Positions 1-10,528 of a stretch of DNA of 64,000 bases are shown here, in pieces; positions within the stretch are counted from its first letter, which is position 1, and every line of letters begins with the position of its first letter. The notes beneath the pieces were generated by a model that saw only the letters and a list, made by a program, of their open reading frames with translations, was not told the origin of the DNA and did not search any database. A program made the position numbers and the translations under genes. Location: contig JAPFFF010000039.1 in NCBI GenBank assembly GCA_039105265.1, positions 1,116,001-1,180,000 on the forward strand, written 5' to 3'. This DNA comes from Tritrichomonas musculus (Eukaryota > Parabasalia > Tritrichomonadida > Tritrichomonadidae).

Positions 1-861
1 ATTCTTCTTTTTTATATTAATCTTTTATAATTGGACTTATCTTATTTTCTACTTTCACTTTTTGAGAGCTTTTTTTTGGTTGATATGCCTCTGTTTTTTT
101 GATACTCCAATTAAAATTAGATTGAAAATGAGTAATTATCCAAGAGCTTTCTTGAAAAATACTATCAGCTGTATATGCGCTTAGTTATTATTATATATTT
201 TATCCAAAATTCCATTAAAACATCTAAAAAGCAAAGTTATGGTTATTAAATTTTCAATTTTTTTTTCTTTCCAAATCTCAATTAAATCAAAAATCAATTA
301 TCAGTTGTATGCGTAATATGTAAAAATAACATTATCATAATAAAAGAAACATTGCATTTAATGGAATCAATAATTTTAAAAAAATAACCAAAAATTCATT
401 CAATATTTTCACATTACATATAGAATTTTTTCAGAGGGAATAATAAAATACAAGTTTCTTAAAAAGAAAGCCATATTACAAATATTTCTTATTATAAAAA
501 TATAAAAAAAATTCTATTTATATAAATAATTAATATTAATATTATATAACAATTTGATATTGAGATAAAACGAAGTATAGTACACCCTTAATTCCCCTTT
601 TTTTTCCAATTTTTTTTTCACAAAAAATTGAAAACTATATCAAAAAGTTTCATTCTGTTATGATTATTTTTCTAAGAATTTTATGGTTGTATTTATCTAT
701 CATAGATTAATACTTATTATCAAAAAGGCCGAACTAATCACTCGTTTTTTAATATCTATTGTATAATGCGAAAATAAAATTTTAAACTTTTTGAGAAAAA
801 TTGATGATGATGTGTAAATATTCAAAGAAATCAAAATCTTATTTTTATCCTCAAAACTATT
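1..861. other. AT-rich intergenic stretch
   Basis: I see no convincing reading frame, RNA gene or inverted-repeat element here. The sequence is dominated by A/T homopolymers and short A/T repeats, as in most intergenic DNA of this window. Confidence 0.6.
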
Positions 862-1518
862 ATGAATAGACCTATCCAGAGCCAATCACCCACAGAATAT
901 CTATATAAAATTTGGGATGCTTATAGTGAAGGAGATGTCAAATCGCTGATCAATCTGCTTTCCAACGTAGGAAATTTCATTAATTCTTTCAACGAAAATG
1001 TGATTTCAGAAACTGATTTCTTTTTCAAGAAAAAAATCCAAAATGATGAAGATAAAGTAGAACTTTTAAATAAAATTCGTAGGATTATTTCAGAACACCG
1101 TACAAAAAAAGAATTATGGATCATTATCTTTATTTTTGCTAGTCAGCTTTACTTTTCGGAAGAAAGAAAGAAACTATCTCCTCTTGAACAAATAAGATTA
1201 TTTTTTGTTGATTTTGAGCCTGAAAAGAATTGCGACGATCCAAATACCAAACATACCTTTTTCTATTTTTTTAAAGGGCCTTTTGTTAAACTAGTGCAAA
1301 ATGTTTTTACTGATCAAAATTGCATTGTTAATCTCATTGGCGTTGTTCTCATAATGTATTCATATATTGCATGCTTTAATCCTACATGCATTGATTACAA
1401 AGTTCCTCTATATGTGCCTAACGAAGATGAACCTTATTCGCTTTTTGAATTAAAAACATATTGCGATTTTTATGAAGACGAGTATCAAATTACCAAAAAT
1501 AACATTCTTGGCGAATGA
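862..1518 (+). CDS. hypothetical protein, 218 aa
   Basis: An uninterrupted ATG-initiated frame of 218 codons with base composition less AT-rich than its flanks. I do not recognise the family. The protein looks helical and soluble: a charged N-terminal third (KKK, DEDK), a hydrophobic helix-like stretch around residues 90-100 (LWIIIFIFASQLYF), a second near residues 155-170 (LIGVVLIMYSYIACF), and an acidic tail rich in Y, D and E. The two hydrophobic stretches could be buried helices or weak membrane segments. The start is the first ATG after an AT-rich leader containing TCAAAACTATT, only loosely like a trichomonad initiator. No neighbour suggests a function. Confidence 0.7.
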   Translation: MNRPIQSQSPTEYLYKIWDAYSEGDVKSLINLLSNVGNFINSFNENVISETDFFFKKKIQNDEDKVELLNKIRRIISEHRTKKELWIIIFIFASQLYFSEERKKLSPLEQIRLFFVDFEPEKNCDDPNTKHTFFYFFKGPFVKLVQNVFTDQNCIVNLIGVVLIMYSYIACFNPTCIDYKVPLYVPNEDEPYSLFELKTYCDFYEDEYQITKNNILGE

Positions 1519-1896
1519 AATCTTAAAGAAAGATTACTAGTAATAATCTTTTATAAGATTATTTTTATAAATTATGCTATTCGTTTTCATTTCTTCTATA
1601 TACTTAATATTTTTTTTTTCTATTGACAAACGCAATTTATGAGTTTGCTTGATTTCAACATTCTACAAAAGCTATGAATAAAGATAACAAAGAACATGTA
1701 ATTGAATTAGGAATTAAATTGAATCAAAAAAAAAAAACAAAAAAACAAAATTAATTATAATTTTTCTTTTTCTTTTCTTTTTATAAATTGACTAGTAAAC
1801 TAGCCATAAAAGTTCAATAAAGAAAATTAAAGATTGAAATAAGAGAATCTTACTCAGTGACAGAATAAGTATTACTCACGTCACTGCATTCCCCTA

Positions 1897-2604
1897 TTAA
1901 AAATCTAAATCTTCAAAAATATTAATTTCATCAGCGAAAAATAAATCATCATAATCATTATTGCTATTAAAATCATAAAAAGAATCATCAACTCCAATTT
2001 TGTCTTGAAATATTAAATCTTCCTGAATTGCATGTGAGCTTTCTTGATTGTTAATTGAGCTTACTTGATTGCTGGCTGAATTTTCTTGATTAATTTTATC
2101 AGATGTCAATGGAGTAAGTAGAGTAATCGAACGATTACCAGCAAGTTGATTTTTCAATGCTTGAATACGCTTTATCTTTTGCTTCCATTTAAAAACAAGG
2201 ATATCGACATCGTACAACTTGGTATAGAATTCAAAATCTTTAAAACTTTCTGAAATATTTTCCATGACATCTGGGTAAAAATATGCAAGGTATGTTAACA
2301 TATCATTTTTGTATGAGTAACCGGCCCGCTTAAGCTCTCGTACTGGGATAAATCTTTCTGGCTCTGCAACATCGAAACAGTGGCGAATTAAAGGATAAAT
2401 GTCTTCTTTTGTAACATGCTCTTTATGCTCATCTTTTTGCTTTCCCTTAAATGAAGAATGAAATTTAAGGTCACCACAAAAATCTTCTGTACCTTTTCCA
2501 TCAGCAAAACTTTGATTAAAAGCAAAGAAGTCATTCATCATTCTCAAAATGCGCTTTTCATCAGGTGTAACATTTAGCTCTTTTTTGAATTTTTTATTGA
2601 TCAT
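1897..2604 (-). CDS. hypothetical protein, 235 aa
   Basis: The frame extends 5' to a GTG at 2673, but I choose the ATG at 2604 (MINKKFKKELNV). It lies directly behind an initiator-like TCATTTTTA, and trichomonad mRNAs have very short leaders. The first ~110 residues carry a charged, helical segment (PDEKRILRMMNDFFAF). Residues ~70-150 contain several aromatic/acidic motifs (ERFIPVRELKR, LTYLAYFYPDVMENI). A basic helix follows (VFKWKQKIKRIQALKNQLAGNRS), then an S/N/Q-rich low-complexity region, and the last 40 residues are extremely acidic (many D, E, F). A basic helix plus acidic tail could suit a nuclear regulatory protein, but that is inference. I do not recognise a named family. Confidence 0.65.
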   Translation of the reverse strand: MINKKFKKELNVTPDEKRILRMMNDFFAFNQSFADGKGTEDFCGDLKFHSSFKGKQKDEHKEHVTKEDIYPLIRHCFDVAEPERFIPVRELKRAGYSYKNDMLTYLAYFYPDVMENISESFKDFEFYTKLYDVDILVFKWKQKIKRIQALKNQLAGNRSITLLTPLTSDKINQENSASNQVSSINNQESSHAIQEDLIFQDKIGVDDSFYDFNSNNDYDDLFFADEINIFEDLDF

Positions 2605-2610
2605 ATTGTA

Positions 2611-2619
2611 TAAAAATGA
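2611..2619 (-). promoter_or_regulatory. putative initiator (Inr) TCATTTTTA
   Basis: On the minus strand TCATTTTTA lies six bases ahead of the chosen ATG. The trichomonad initiator consensus is of the form TCA(+1)YTWYTCATTA within about 20 bases of the start codon, so this fits position and core. It decides the start at 2604 over the upstream GTG. Confidence 0.4.
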
Positions 2620-3038
2620 TATGAATATAAAAGTTAAATAATGCATACAAAATGGAAAAAATCTAAAATTCACAAAATGGTAATTTTTTTGAATATAAAA
2701 TTTTATATTATCATCAAAAAAGTTTAAAATTTTTATTTAATTTAAAATAAAACGTGCAGGAAGCTCAGAGACGTAGAACATACCCACTTTATGATAAGAT
2801 TAACAAAACACTCACGTAGTTTAGTATAGTTATCGCTTTCAAAACGATAAAAATTTGCATTGACAAATTATTCTCATTTGATACAAAACTCGTTAATTAG
2901 AATAAAATATGCTATCTTCTGAAGAATTGCTTAAAGATGAATATTCTAAAATTTGTAGTCGTTTTAATCAGTAAATAAAGCTTCATAATTAAGATATAAA
3001 AAAAGGATTAACATGTCTACATATAACTTATTTTTCTT

Positions 3039-4904
3039 CTACTTTGTAAGAATTTTATAGCGATTTTTTGCAGACTTATTTCCCAAATCAGCTGCCTTTT
3101 TGTAGTACTGTATTGCTTTTTCTAAATCAGCATTAATTCCATCACCCGACTCGAGCATTGATGCATATTTTACCATCGCCATTTCGTCTCCTTTGTCAGC
3201 AGCCATCTTGTAGTAACGCGAAGCTTCTTTTGCATTTCCAACGACATTTCCTACACAGTTTTTAACAATATCAGCATAAAAGCGATAAGATTTTACGTAT
3301 CCCATGTCGGCTGCCTGCTTGAAGAGCTTGACGGCTTCTTCCTTGTTTTCAGGGATGCCCCATCCTTTCAAAAGCATAAAAGCATAATTATGTATGCCTC
3401 TTCTGTCGCCTTTATCTGCTGCCATCTTGTAGTAATGGACTGCCATTTCTTTGTCAGCTTTGATGCCTCTGCCATGAGACAGCATGTCACCGTAGTTGTT
3501 CATCGATGCTGTATCACCTAGATCGATCGCCATCTTGAAGTAACGGGAGGCCAATTCTTTGTTAGTTTCTATACCATTTCCATGCAACAACATGTAGCCG
3601 TAGTTGTTCATCGATGCTGCATCTCCGAGATCGATCGCCATCTTGTAGTAATGGACGGCTTCTTCAGGGTTTGGAGGGGTTCCGTCACCATACATTAGCA
3701 TGTTTGCATATTGTTGCATTGCGCGTACAGAACCTTTATCGATGGCACGTTTGAAGTAAAAAACCGCCATTTCTGGATTTGGTGCTGAAAAACCTTGGCC
3801 TCTTTTGAGCATTAAGGCGTATCTCGACATGGCTTCTGCGTTTCCTTTATCTGCAGCCAATTTAAGGTATTGGGCGGCTTTGATTAGGTCAATTTTGATA
3901 AGATAATCGCTGTACTTGAGGATGGATTCCGCATCACCCGAATTAGATTTGCACTTGAGTGTTTCAATATCGATCAGATTATTTTTTTCTGAATTTATTT
4001 GATCATTGAATAAAATTAGATATTTATTGGCAAATTCATCATCTACCTCAAATATCTGCAGGTATCTTTCGCTTTTCATTTGTTCAACTATTTCTGCAAA
4101 GGTTGGTCGCTCTGTTGGGTTTGATGACCAACATCGATTTAAAAAATTTTTAATATCTTCATTTACTATGTGATTCAAATTTGGCCGTTTACCATTTTTA
4201 ACATCATCTAACAAACGATAAATTGATTTATAGCCTGTATACGGACTTTTACCTGAAAATACTTCGTAAAAAATAATTGAATAAGAGTAAACGTCAGTTT
4301 TATAATTATATTCTTCATCCATTATAACTTCTGGAGCCATGTATACTGGTGATCCTTTGAACGTTTGCATATGAATCATTGATAATTTTAACTCTGAGAT
4401 TTTCGATTATCCAAAGTCTCCGATATGAGGATATAAATCATCATCAAGTAAAACATTAGCACATTTTAAATCACGATGAATAATACTTTTTGAATGCAAA
4501 TATTTCATACCTTCTGCGATTCCAAGCAAAATAATGAATTTATTTGATAAAGGGTGATTGCTGTTATTTTCTAATAGTTTATCCAATGAGCCTTTGGACA
4601 TGCATGGCGTAATAATAGTTGGAAAATGTTCTTTCTGAAAATTGGTCATGTTAAATCCTTTGAAAGATAATGTTGTTGCACTTTCGATCATTGAAAATGC
4701 TGTAAGTTCTTTAAAAAATTCTTTTTGGTCAGAAGCGCTGATACATTCAACTTTGCTTACCATTGCAGCGAACTCTTTCTGAGTTTCTTTTTCTATTACT
4801 AAATAAACAGTTCCATATTGAACTTCTTTGAGCTTTTTAATTATTGCATAATCTTCTAAATCAACGATAAAATCATGATTACTAAAAATAAAAAAATCAA
4901 ACGA
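3039..4904 (-). pseudogene. protein kinase with Sel1 repeats, broken
   Basis: One continuous frame (4904 to 3039) encodes a protein kinase followed by Sel1-like repeats, except for one in-frame TAA at 4407-4409 and the lack of an upstream ATG in frame. Kinase landmarks in order: a glycine-rich remnant (VQYGTVYLV), the VAIK region with Met where the ATP-binding Lys is expected (FAAMVSK), [15 protein letters not shown] directly followed by the stop, then the activation segment GSPVYMAPE, DVYSYSIIFYE and a C-lobe ending near RPTFAEIVEQM. About eight Sel1-like repeats follow (YYKMAADKGD..AM..Y..ML..G.G). This architecture is common in trichomonads, where Sel1 repeats act as protein-interaction scaffolds. 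The TAA sits where Leu is usual after DFG (TTA to TAA). Either it is a recent pseudogene or the stop is read through. The Lys loss argues for a catalytically dead product. Confidence 0.75.
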
Positions 4905-5163
4905 TCAAAAAAAATTCAAAAAGTTATATAATATATCATAAAATTTAACTTCAACAAATGTGATGAATAAGGCTAATAGAATAGTTTTATATTTCTTAAA
5001 ATGGTATAAATATTATCAATATGTGTCCATATATATACATATGAATGGCCTTATTATTTAAAATCTCATTCATTTATTATTAGAATTTACATAAATAGAA
5101 GACAATAATAATAAGTCGTTTGGATGCTATTTAGTGAATAATCAATTATGACATTTTAAAAAG

Positions 5164-5823
5164 CTAATCCAATTTTCCTGCATGCCAAGCTAACCTGATG
5201 CTTGCTGGATGGAAAGTATTTGTGAGCCAATCAACATCATTGGTGATCCAATCCATAATTTCAAGCTGTTTTGTTTCCCAAGCAACTGTTGCTTTATGCG
5301 ATTCTTCAGTTTCCTCCTTTTCCATTGTTGTATCTATCTCATCATAACCAAAAATATATCCACCAGCACTCCAAATACTGAAATTGCTGTCTGGACCTGG
5401 ATCAATAATGTCACCCCTTTTAGCAATTAATGCATCATGACGAGATTTATATTCATCTTCAAATCCAGGCTTTAATTTAGTCATGAACATCCTGTAACGA
5501 ATCAATTCTTTACTTTTTCTAACAATACCAAAATTATGATACATTAAACGCATGTTTTGCCCAGGAGTTGAAATCCAAGTATAAATACATTCAAACTGTG
5601 ATATTAGAGAACCAATCTGTTCCTTTGCTTTTTCATATAAATTTTTCTTTTCTTTTGTTTCACAATATCCGAAAATGAGTGAACTACAGTTCCAAATGCT
5701 GAAATTTGAAACTTCATTTCCATCCAAAAACTCAACCAGCTTTGGCCAAACTTCACCAAGTTTCTTGCGATAAAGATCCATTTGGCCTTTTTTCACTTCC
5801 ATTGCAAAAGAGTGACGTTCCAT
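5164..5823 (-). CDS. tandem L-rhamnose mutarotase-like protein
   Basis: A 219-residue protein made of two L-rhamnose mutarotase (RhaM/DUF718) domains, each a ferredoxin-like alpha/beta barrel of ~100 residues. Domain 1 (residues 1-105) shows RHSFAMEVKKGQ, WPKLVEFL, SNFSIW, IFGYCE and the distal W-x-x-TPGQNMRLMY motif. Domain 2 (110-219) shows YRMFMTKLKPGFEDEYKSRHD, SNFSIW and IFGYDE. RhaM interconverts the alpha and beta anomers of L-rhamnose. The bacterial catalytic His in YxxRH is replaced by Leu in domain 1 (YRKKL) but kept in domain 2 (YKSRH). Conversely the following WP is kept in domain 1 and lost in domain 2, so the halves have specialised or only one is active. It starts at the first ATG. 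No sugar-pathway genes lie nearby. Transfer from bacteria or fungi is possible. Confidence 0.8.
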   Translation of the reverse strand: MERHSFAMEVKKGQMDLYRKKLGEVWPKLVEFLDGNEVSNFSIWNCSSLIFGYCETKEKKNLYEKAKEQIGSLISQFECIYTWISTPGQNMRLMYHNFGIVRKSKELIRYRMFMTKLKPGFEDEYKSRHDALIAKRGDIIDPGPDSNFSIWSAGGYIFGYDEIDTTMEKEETEESHKATVAWETKQLEIMDWITNDVDWLTNTFHPASIRLAWHAGKLD

Positions 5824-6802
5824 TTTTTTGTTCGCAAAATATAATTTAAAATCAGATCACTTTTTAAAAAACATTCAAATTAATTTTTTCCATTCAATAT
5901 ATAAATATTTGTTTCATATGGAAAATTATCATAATTTTTTATATTAAATTTATATTTACATAATATATATTTAATAATTATATTATAATTAATATTATTA
6001 GAGAATAGTTAAATTTACTTATCAAGATATTGTAAGTACAATTTAAGAAATATAAAAATGCTTTAATTTTACCTCAGAAAATATGTGAGAAGAACTCTCA
6101 ATTTTCAAGTATCTCTCAATTTTTTTCAAAATGTTTTTGAGGAGATTTGTATAAAATACAAACCAAAATATCTTTGCTTATATTTGATCTATTACAATAT
6201 ATGAACATATATATTAATATTTTATAAATAAAATATAAATTAATCTAGATTTTATTAATGATTTAACAATTATTGTAAAAAATTTAAAACTGAATAATGA
6301 AAATGGCTTGGAAAGGTGACTTTTTTTAGGTTCTTTCAAAAATTCATTTCTGTAAGATTCTTGTGCCTACTCGGAATTCTCCAAATATTTTGTAGAAAGT
6401 GACTTTCACACTTTTTAAAAAGTTGCTCGGATTTTTACCATTACAAAAATTTCTTACTAAATGAATTTAATCAATTCTACAAGAGTTGTACATTTTTAAA
6501 GAACTTCAAAAAATAGATATTTATAAAATTTATTCAATTTTTTATATTTTTACCTAGGAAATATTCTCATGATGAGTGTTGTGCAAGGCGGAGCAAAGCG
6601 AACCCAAGTTGTGACCTTTTGAATAATAGGAAAAATTAGAACTCCTTTTGCATATTAGAATTTTTTTAAATTTGATTCAAAGCACAATATTAAGGAAAAA
6701 AAATAGTAATGGGAAAAAAATTGTATTTAAAATTCTTTTCAATTTTTTTGACTTTTTTTGAAATTTACATTAACTTTTTGAAAGGGTTACCAATTTGGTT
6801 AG
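5824..6802. other. intergenic, AT-rich
   Basis: No gene seen. The segment near 6560-6650 is locally less AT-rich (GTGCAAGGCGGAGCAAAGCG) but has no frame or tRNA fold that I can find. Confidence 0.5.
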
Positions 6803-9800
6803 ATGAGTAGATATGAACTCCCTAATAGTAGAACATTTTTAGATAAGAAATCACCCAATCAAACAAAACATAATAGCAATTCAAGATCAAGCAATCATCA
6901 GTCATCATCCTCACGAAATGAAAATTCAGAGAATAAGATCAAGGGAAAAAGTTCAACATCAAAACTTCATCAAAACAATCCTCAATCATCAAATTCAGGC
7001 TCATACAAAGGAAATACTTCATCTTATCAATCACAATCTAATCACCATTCCAAACCCACAGACGACTCTACCAAAATTAAAGGAAAATCAAATTCCAATC
7101 AACATCAAAACAGCCACAAACAAGATAAATCAGAAAGCAAAAAAGATAAACCATACAAAACGCACAATAACCTTGAAAGCAGCAACAGAACAGGCAATTC
7201 AGGAGGAAGAAGCAGTGAAAGATATCATAAGAATGATTCAAATGACGATTACGCAAAGAATCGTTACGAAAATGATCATAAAAGTAAAAAAGAAGAGAAA
7301 GAAAAAAGTTCAAAATCGTATGACCAAAAAAGCTCTCAAAATTCAAAATCAACGAATGATAAAGAGCCAAAACATCACAGAATTAATAGTGATGAAGAAG
7401 AACCATCTAGAAAGAAGAAGATCGGAGACGAAAGGAGACATGAATCATCCAGAAATAGCAATGAAAAGAGTGTCTCAAAAAGTCGGAAAGACGACGATCA
7501 AAAAGGACACAAACAAGATGACGACAGTGACGATTACATAGCAATAAGAAAAAGTTCAAATACTAATAAAGGCGGACAACATAAAGGACGCAGCTATAAT
7601 GACAGCAGCAATGACAATTACGATGATGAAAGCTCATCCAAAAAGAAGGCAAAGAAAGAGCGCCACTCATCCAAAGAAGAAGAGAGAAGAAGCACCAAAA
7701 GAAGTGCAAATAAAAGAGACAAGCATGATAGCAATAGCGATGATGTTGAAGAAAAAAGAAGAAGCACAAATAGGAGTGGAAATAAAAGAGGCAAGAGTGA
7801 TAGAAATTGCGATGATGATGACAAAAGTGACAATTCAACACAAAAGGAAGACGACGACGGTTACTTTGTAGACAGGGATGACGATGACGATGAAGAAAGA
7901 AGAAGCAAAAATAGAAGTGCAAATAGAAGAGACAAGAATGATAGAAATCATGATGACGATGAAGAAAGAAGAAGCACAAATAGAAGTGGAAATAAAAGAT
8001 GTAAGAATGATCACGAAAGCGATGGTGATGGAGAAAGAAGAAGCACGAAAAGAAATGAAAGTAAGAGTGCCAAGCATGATAGCAGTAGCGATGGTGATGA
8101 AGAAAGAAGAAGCACAAATAGGAGTGCAAATAAAGGAGGCAAGAATGATCACGATAGCGATGGTGATGATGAAAGAAGAAGCACGAAAAGAAGTGGAAAT
8201 AAGAGTGCCAAGCATGATAGCAGTAGCGATGGTGATGATGACAAAAGTGACAATGCAACACAAAAGGAAGACAACGACGATTACTTTGTAGACAGGGATG
8301 ACGATGACGATGACGAAGAGTGGAGTTCTCACTCTTCCAAGAACGACAGAAGTAAGAACTACCAAGAAAAAAGTGACGAATACAACGGTTACCAAGAGAC
8401 CAGCTACACAAGCACATGCCAGCGAAGAAAGCCAAGATACGACCACAATGGCGGACCCAAGCCCAAGCTAGTAAACGGTCACCCAGTGTATGAAGAGAAG
8501 AAGCAAACTGCCTCTGAGACATACGACATCATTAGCAAGTACCGGAGCTACAAGCCGGACTATCCGAGTCCTTATTCGAAGACGGTTCGTATTGGCAAAG
8601 ACATAGATGACTGCGTTTCAGGCACCAGATTCATCAGTGAAAGAGACAGAATTGAAATTTCTCACAAAATTGAGAAAAAAGACAAATTGTGCATGATTGA
8701 AATTACACATGAAAAAACACTGAGGGCTTCCTATCGTCTTTTTAAAGAATCTAAAAAAAATAACGTGTTTGTACTCAATTTTGCATCAGCTACAAAACCG
8801 GGCGGCGGTTGGCTTAACGGTCGTGAAGCACAAGAAGAATCAATCACTCGTTCTTCAGCCTTGTATTTGTCACTCAAAAAGTGGCAATGCAGAATGTTTT
8901 ATGAAATACACGAACAAATGCTCAGTGCTTATTCACCTTCGAGAAGCATCTACACAAGCAACATGATATTCTCACCAAAAGTGCCAGTCTTTAGAGATCC
9001 AGCGAACGAGAAGAAGCTTCTCGAGAGATTTTTCGTTGTGTCGATAATAACGTGCGCTGCTCCAAACTTGAAGGATTTGAAGAACGACTTGAATCAGTCG
9101 TTTGAATGGAGAAGGGCCGAAATGGCGGAAAGACGTTTAAAGGAGAAGAAATTAAAGATCGCTCAAAAAGTTCGTCAAAGAGAGGAAAATAAAAATGCGA
9201 TTGAATACTCGAGCGAATATGATGACGGCGGAAGCGAGGATGCGAAAAGTGACAAGAGTGCGAGCGATCCTGGAAAACGTGAAAAGAAAAATGATGATGT
9301 GAGTATCACAAAAGACAATAGAAATCACAGTGACGATGAAAAAGACAAAGATAAAAGTGCCAATAAAAAAGATAAAAGTGACAGTGAAAGTGAAGAGAAG
9401 TCTGATGATGAGAAATCTATAGCTGATGGAGAAGAAGACAATAATGAAACTGATGAGAACTCAAAAGATGGAAGTCGCAATTTAAAGAATAAACTCAATC
9501 CACAAAGGAAAAGGAAACTTAACAAAAGAAGAAATTTAAAGAAATTCAGGCCAAAAACAGATAAGCAGAGGAAAAAAACACTCAAAAAGAAAGAAAGCGA
9601 AGAGAAAACAGAAGAAGACAAGAACGACAGCCAAAAGGAAGGAGAAAATGGAAGTAGCGATGCTTGTAAAGAAGAAGAAGAAGCAAACAACAGAAAAAAT
9701 GAACAAGAAGAAGAAGAACAACAAGAAGAAGCAAACAACAGAAAAAATGAACAAGAAGAAGAAGAAGAAGCAAACAACAGAAAAAATGAACAAGAAGAAG

Positions 9801-10528
9801 AAGAAGAACAACAAGAAGAAGCAAACAACAGAAAAAATGAACAAGAACAACAAGAAGAAGCAAACAACAGAAAAAATGAACAACAACAACAACAAGAAGC
9901 AAACAACAGAAAAAATGAACAACAACAACAAGAAGAAGCAAACAACAGAGAAAATGAACAAGAAGAAGAAGCAAGAATTAAAGAAGAAGAAACGAAAGAC
10001 AACGAAAAAGAAGAAGAAAACACAAAAGAAGATGAAGAAGCAAGAATGAAAAATGACGAAAAAGCCGAAAAAGAAGAGGAAGAAAGAAGAGTGAACAATT
10101 TAGAAAATAAAGAAAAAAGTGACAAAAATTCAATAAATGCAGAATTGCCTCTTGAGTATCCACACGACTGGCGAGAGATCCTCAGGATGAAGAAAGAAGA
10201 AGACGACAAATTTGAGAGAGAATTAAGAGAGAAAAACGATAGGGATTTGAATACAGCTCTTCAGCATAGTTATGATCAACTGAAAATCAGAATTCAGAGA
10301 ATATTGAAACTGGCAATTAATGAAAAATGCAACGCGATTGTCCTGGGGGCCTTCGGGTGCGGCGTCTTTGAAAATGACCCTGACATTGTTGCAGAGATAT
10401 TTCGTGAAGTTTTGATTGACGAAGAAATCGGATATTACTTTGACCACGTGGTTTTTGCAATCACAGGATCTTCTTATAATGAAAATTACCAGTCTTTTAT
10501 ATCGGCTTTTAAAGCATATATGAAGTAA
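6803..10528 (+). CDS. PARG-type macro-domain protein with low-complexity inserts
   Basis: A 1241-residue frame. Residues 1-560 are hydrophilic and disordered: Q/N/S-rich, then tandem charged repeats (RRSTNRSANK..NDHDSDGD). Residues ~590-765 and ~1145-1241 together form a microbial-type poly(ADP-ribose) glycohydrolase domain (TIGR02452/DUF2263, macro fold). The first part carries NFASATKPGGGWLNGREAQEES, the catalytic loop with GGG and the Glu pair. The second carries VLGAFGCGVFENDP, the distal signature. The family removes ADP-ribose from proteins. Between the halves sits an insert of ~380 residues, basic/acidic and ending in tandem NNRKNEQ(E/Q) repeats. In the usual family member this is a short loop after the SIITCAAPN strand. 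The catalytic residues look intact, so activity is plausible if the insert loops out. RNA- or chromatin-type targeting by the SR/KD-rich tail is inference. Confidence 0.85.
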   Translation: MSRYELPNSRTFLDKKSPNQTKHNSNSRSSNHQSSSSRNENSENKIKGKSSTSKLHQNNPQSSNSGSYKGNTSSYQSQSNHHSKPTDDSTKIKGKSNSNQHQNSHKQDKSESKKDKPYKTHNNLESSNRTGNSGGRSSERYHKNDSNDDYAKNRYENDHKSKKEEKEKSSKSYDQKSSQNSKSTNDKEPKHHRINSDEEEPSRKKKIGDERRHESSRNSNEKSVSKSRKDDDQKGHKQDDDSDDYIAIRKSSNTNKGGQHKGRSYNDSSNDNYDDESSSKKKAKKERHSSKEEERRSTKRSANKRDKHDSNSDDVEEKRRSTNRSGNKRGKSDRNCDDDDKSDNSTQKEDDDGYFVDRDDDDDEERRSKNRSANRRDKNDRNHDDDEERRSTNRSGNKRCKNDHESDGDGERRSTKRNESKSAKHDSSSDGDEERRSTNRSANKGGKNDHDSDGDDERRSTKRSGNKSAKHDSSSDGDDDKSDNATQKEDNDDYFVDRDDDDDDEEWSSHSSKNDRSKNYQEKSDEYNGYQETSYTSTCQRRKPRYDHNGGPKPKLVNGHPVYEEKKQTASETYDIISKYRSYKPDYPSPYSKTVRIGKDIDDCVSGTRFISERDRIEISHKIEKKDKLCMIEITHEKTLRASYRLFKESKKNNVFVLNFASATKPGGGWLNGREAQEESITRSSALYLSLKKWQCRMFYEIHEQMLSAYSPSRSIYTSNMIFSPKVPVFRDPANEKKLLERFFVVSIITCAAPNLKDLKNDLNQSFEWRRAEMAERRLKEKKLKIAQKVRQREENKNAIEYSSEYDDGGSEDAKSDKSASDPGKREKKNDDVSITKDNRNHSDDEKDKDKSANKKDKSDSESEEKSDDEKSIADGEEDNNETDENSKDGSRNLKNKLNPQRKRKLNKRRNLKKFRPKTDKQRKKTLKKKESEEKTEEDKNDSQKEGENGSSDACKEEEEANNRKNEQEEEEQQEEANNRKNEQEEEEEANNRKNEQEEEEEQQEEANNRKNEQEQQEEANNRKNEQQQQQEANNRKNEQQQQEEANNRENEQEEEARIKEEETKDNEKEEENTKEDEEARMKNDEKAEKEEEERRVNNLENKEKSDKNSINAELPLEYPHDWREILRMKKEEDDKFERELREKNDRDLNTALQHSYDQLKIRIQRILKLAINEKCNAIVLGAFGCGVFENDPDIVAEIFREVLIDEEIGYYFDHVVFAITGSSYNENYQSFISAFKAYMK
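7680..8260 (+). repeat. coding tandem repeat, charged SR/KD type
   Basis: Within the macro-domain gene, residues ~293-485. Imperfect units of roughly 70-90 bp encode ERRSTNRSANKR(G/D)KNDxDSDGDD. Two longer blocks ending in a DKSDN(S/A)TQKED-(D/N)-D(G/D)YFVDRDDDDD motif repeat at about 7815 and 8235. Spacing varies by deletion or gain of single units. Confidence 0.85.
9668..9975 (+). repeat. coding tandem repeat, EANNRKNEQ units
   Basis: Eight near-identical copies of a unit encoding EEANNRKNEQ. They are separated by pure GAA/CAA runs of changing length (Glu/Gln tracts). The units are so alike at DNA level that slippage is probably ongoing. It lies in the insert that splits the macro domain. 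Confidence 0.9.

Noticed and set aside
4370-4420. Intron spanning the stop after DFG
   Set aside because: No GTAYGT donor or ACTAACACACAG-type acceptor of trichomonad introns; the frame is continuous apart from the TAA.
9668-9975. CRISPR-like regular repeats
   Set aside because: Units are contiguous coding triplet repeats without unique spacers.
7077-10209. Long Cys/Phe/Ser/Leu-rich frames antisense to the macro-domain gene
   Set aside because: They are mirror images of the GAA/CAA/AGA-rich coding repeats and have no domain of their own.
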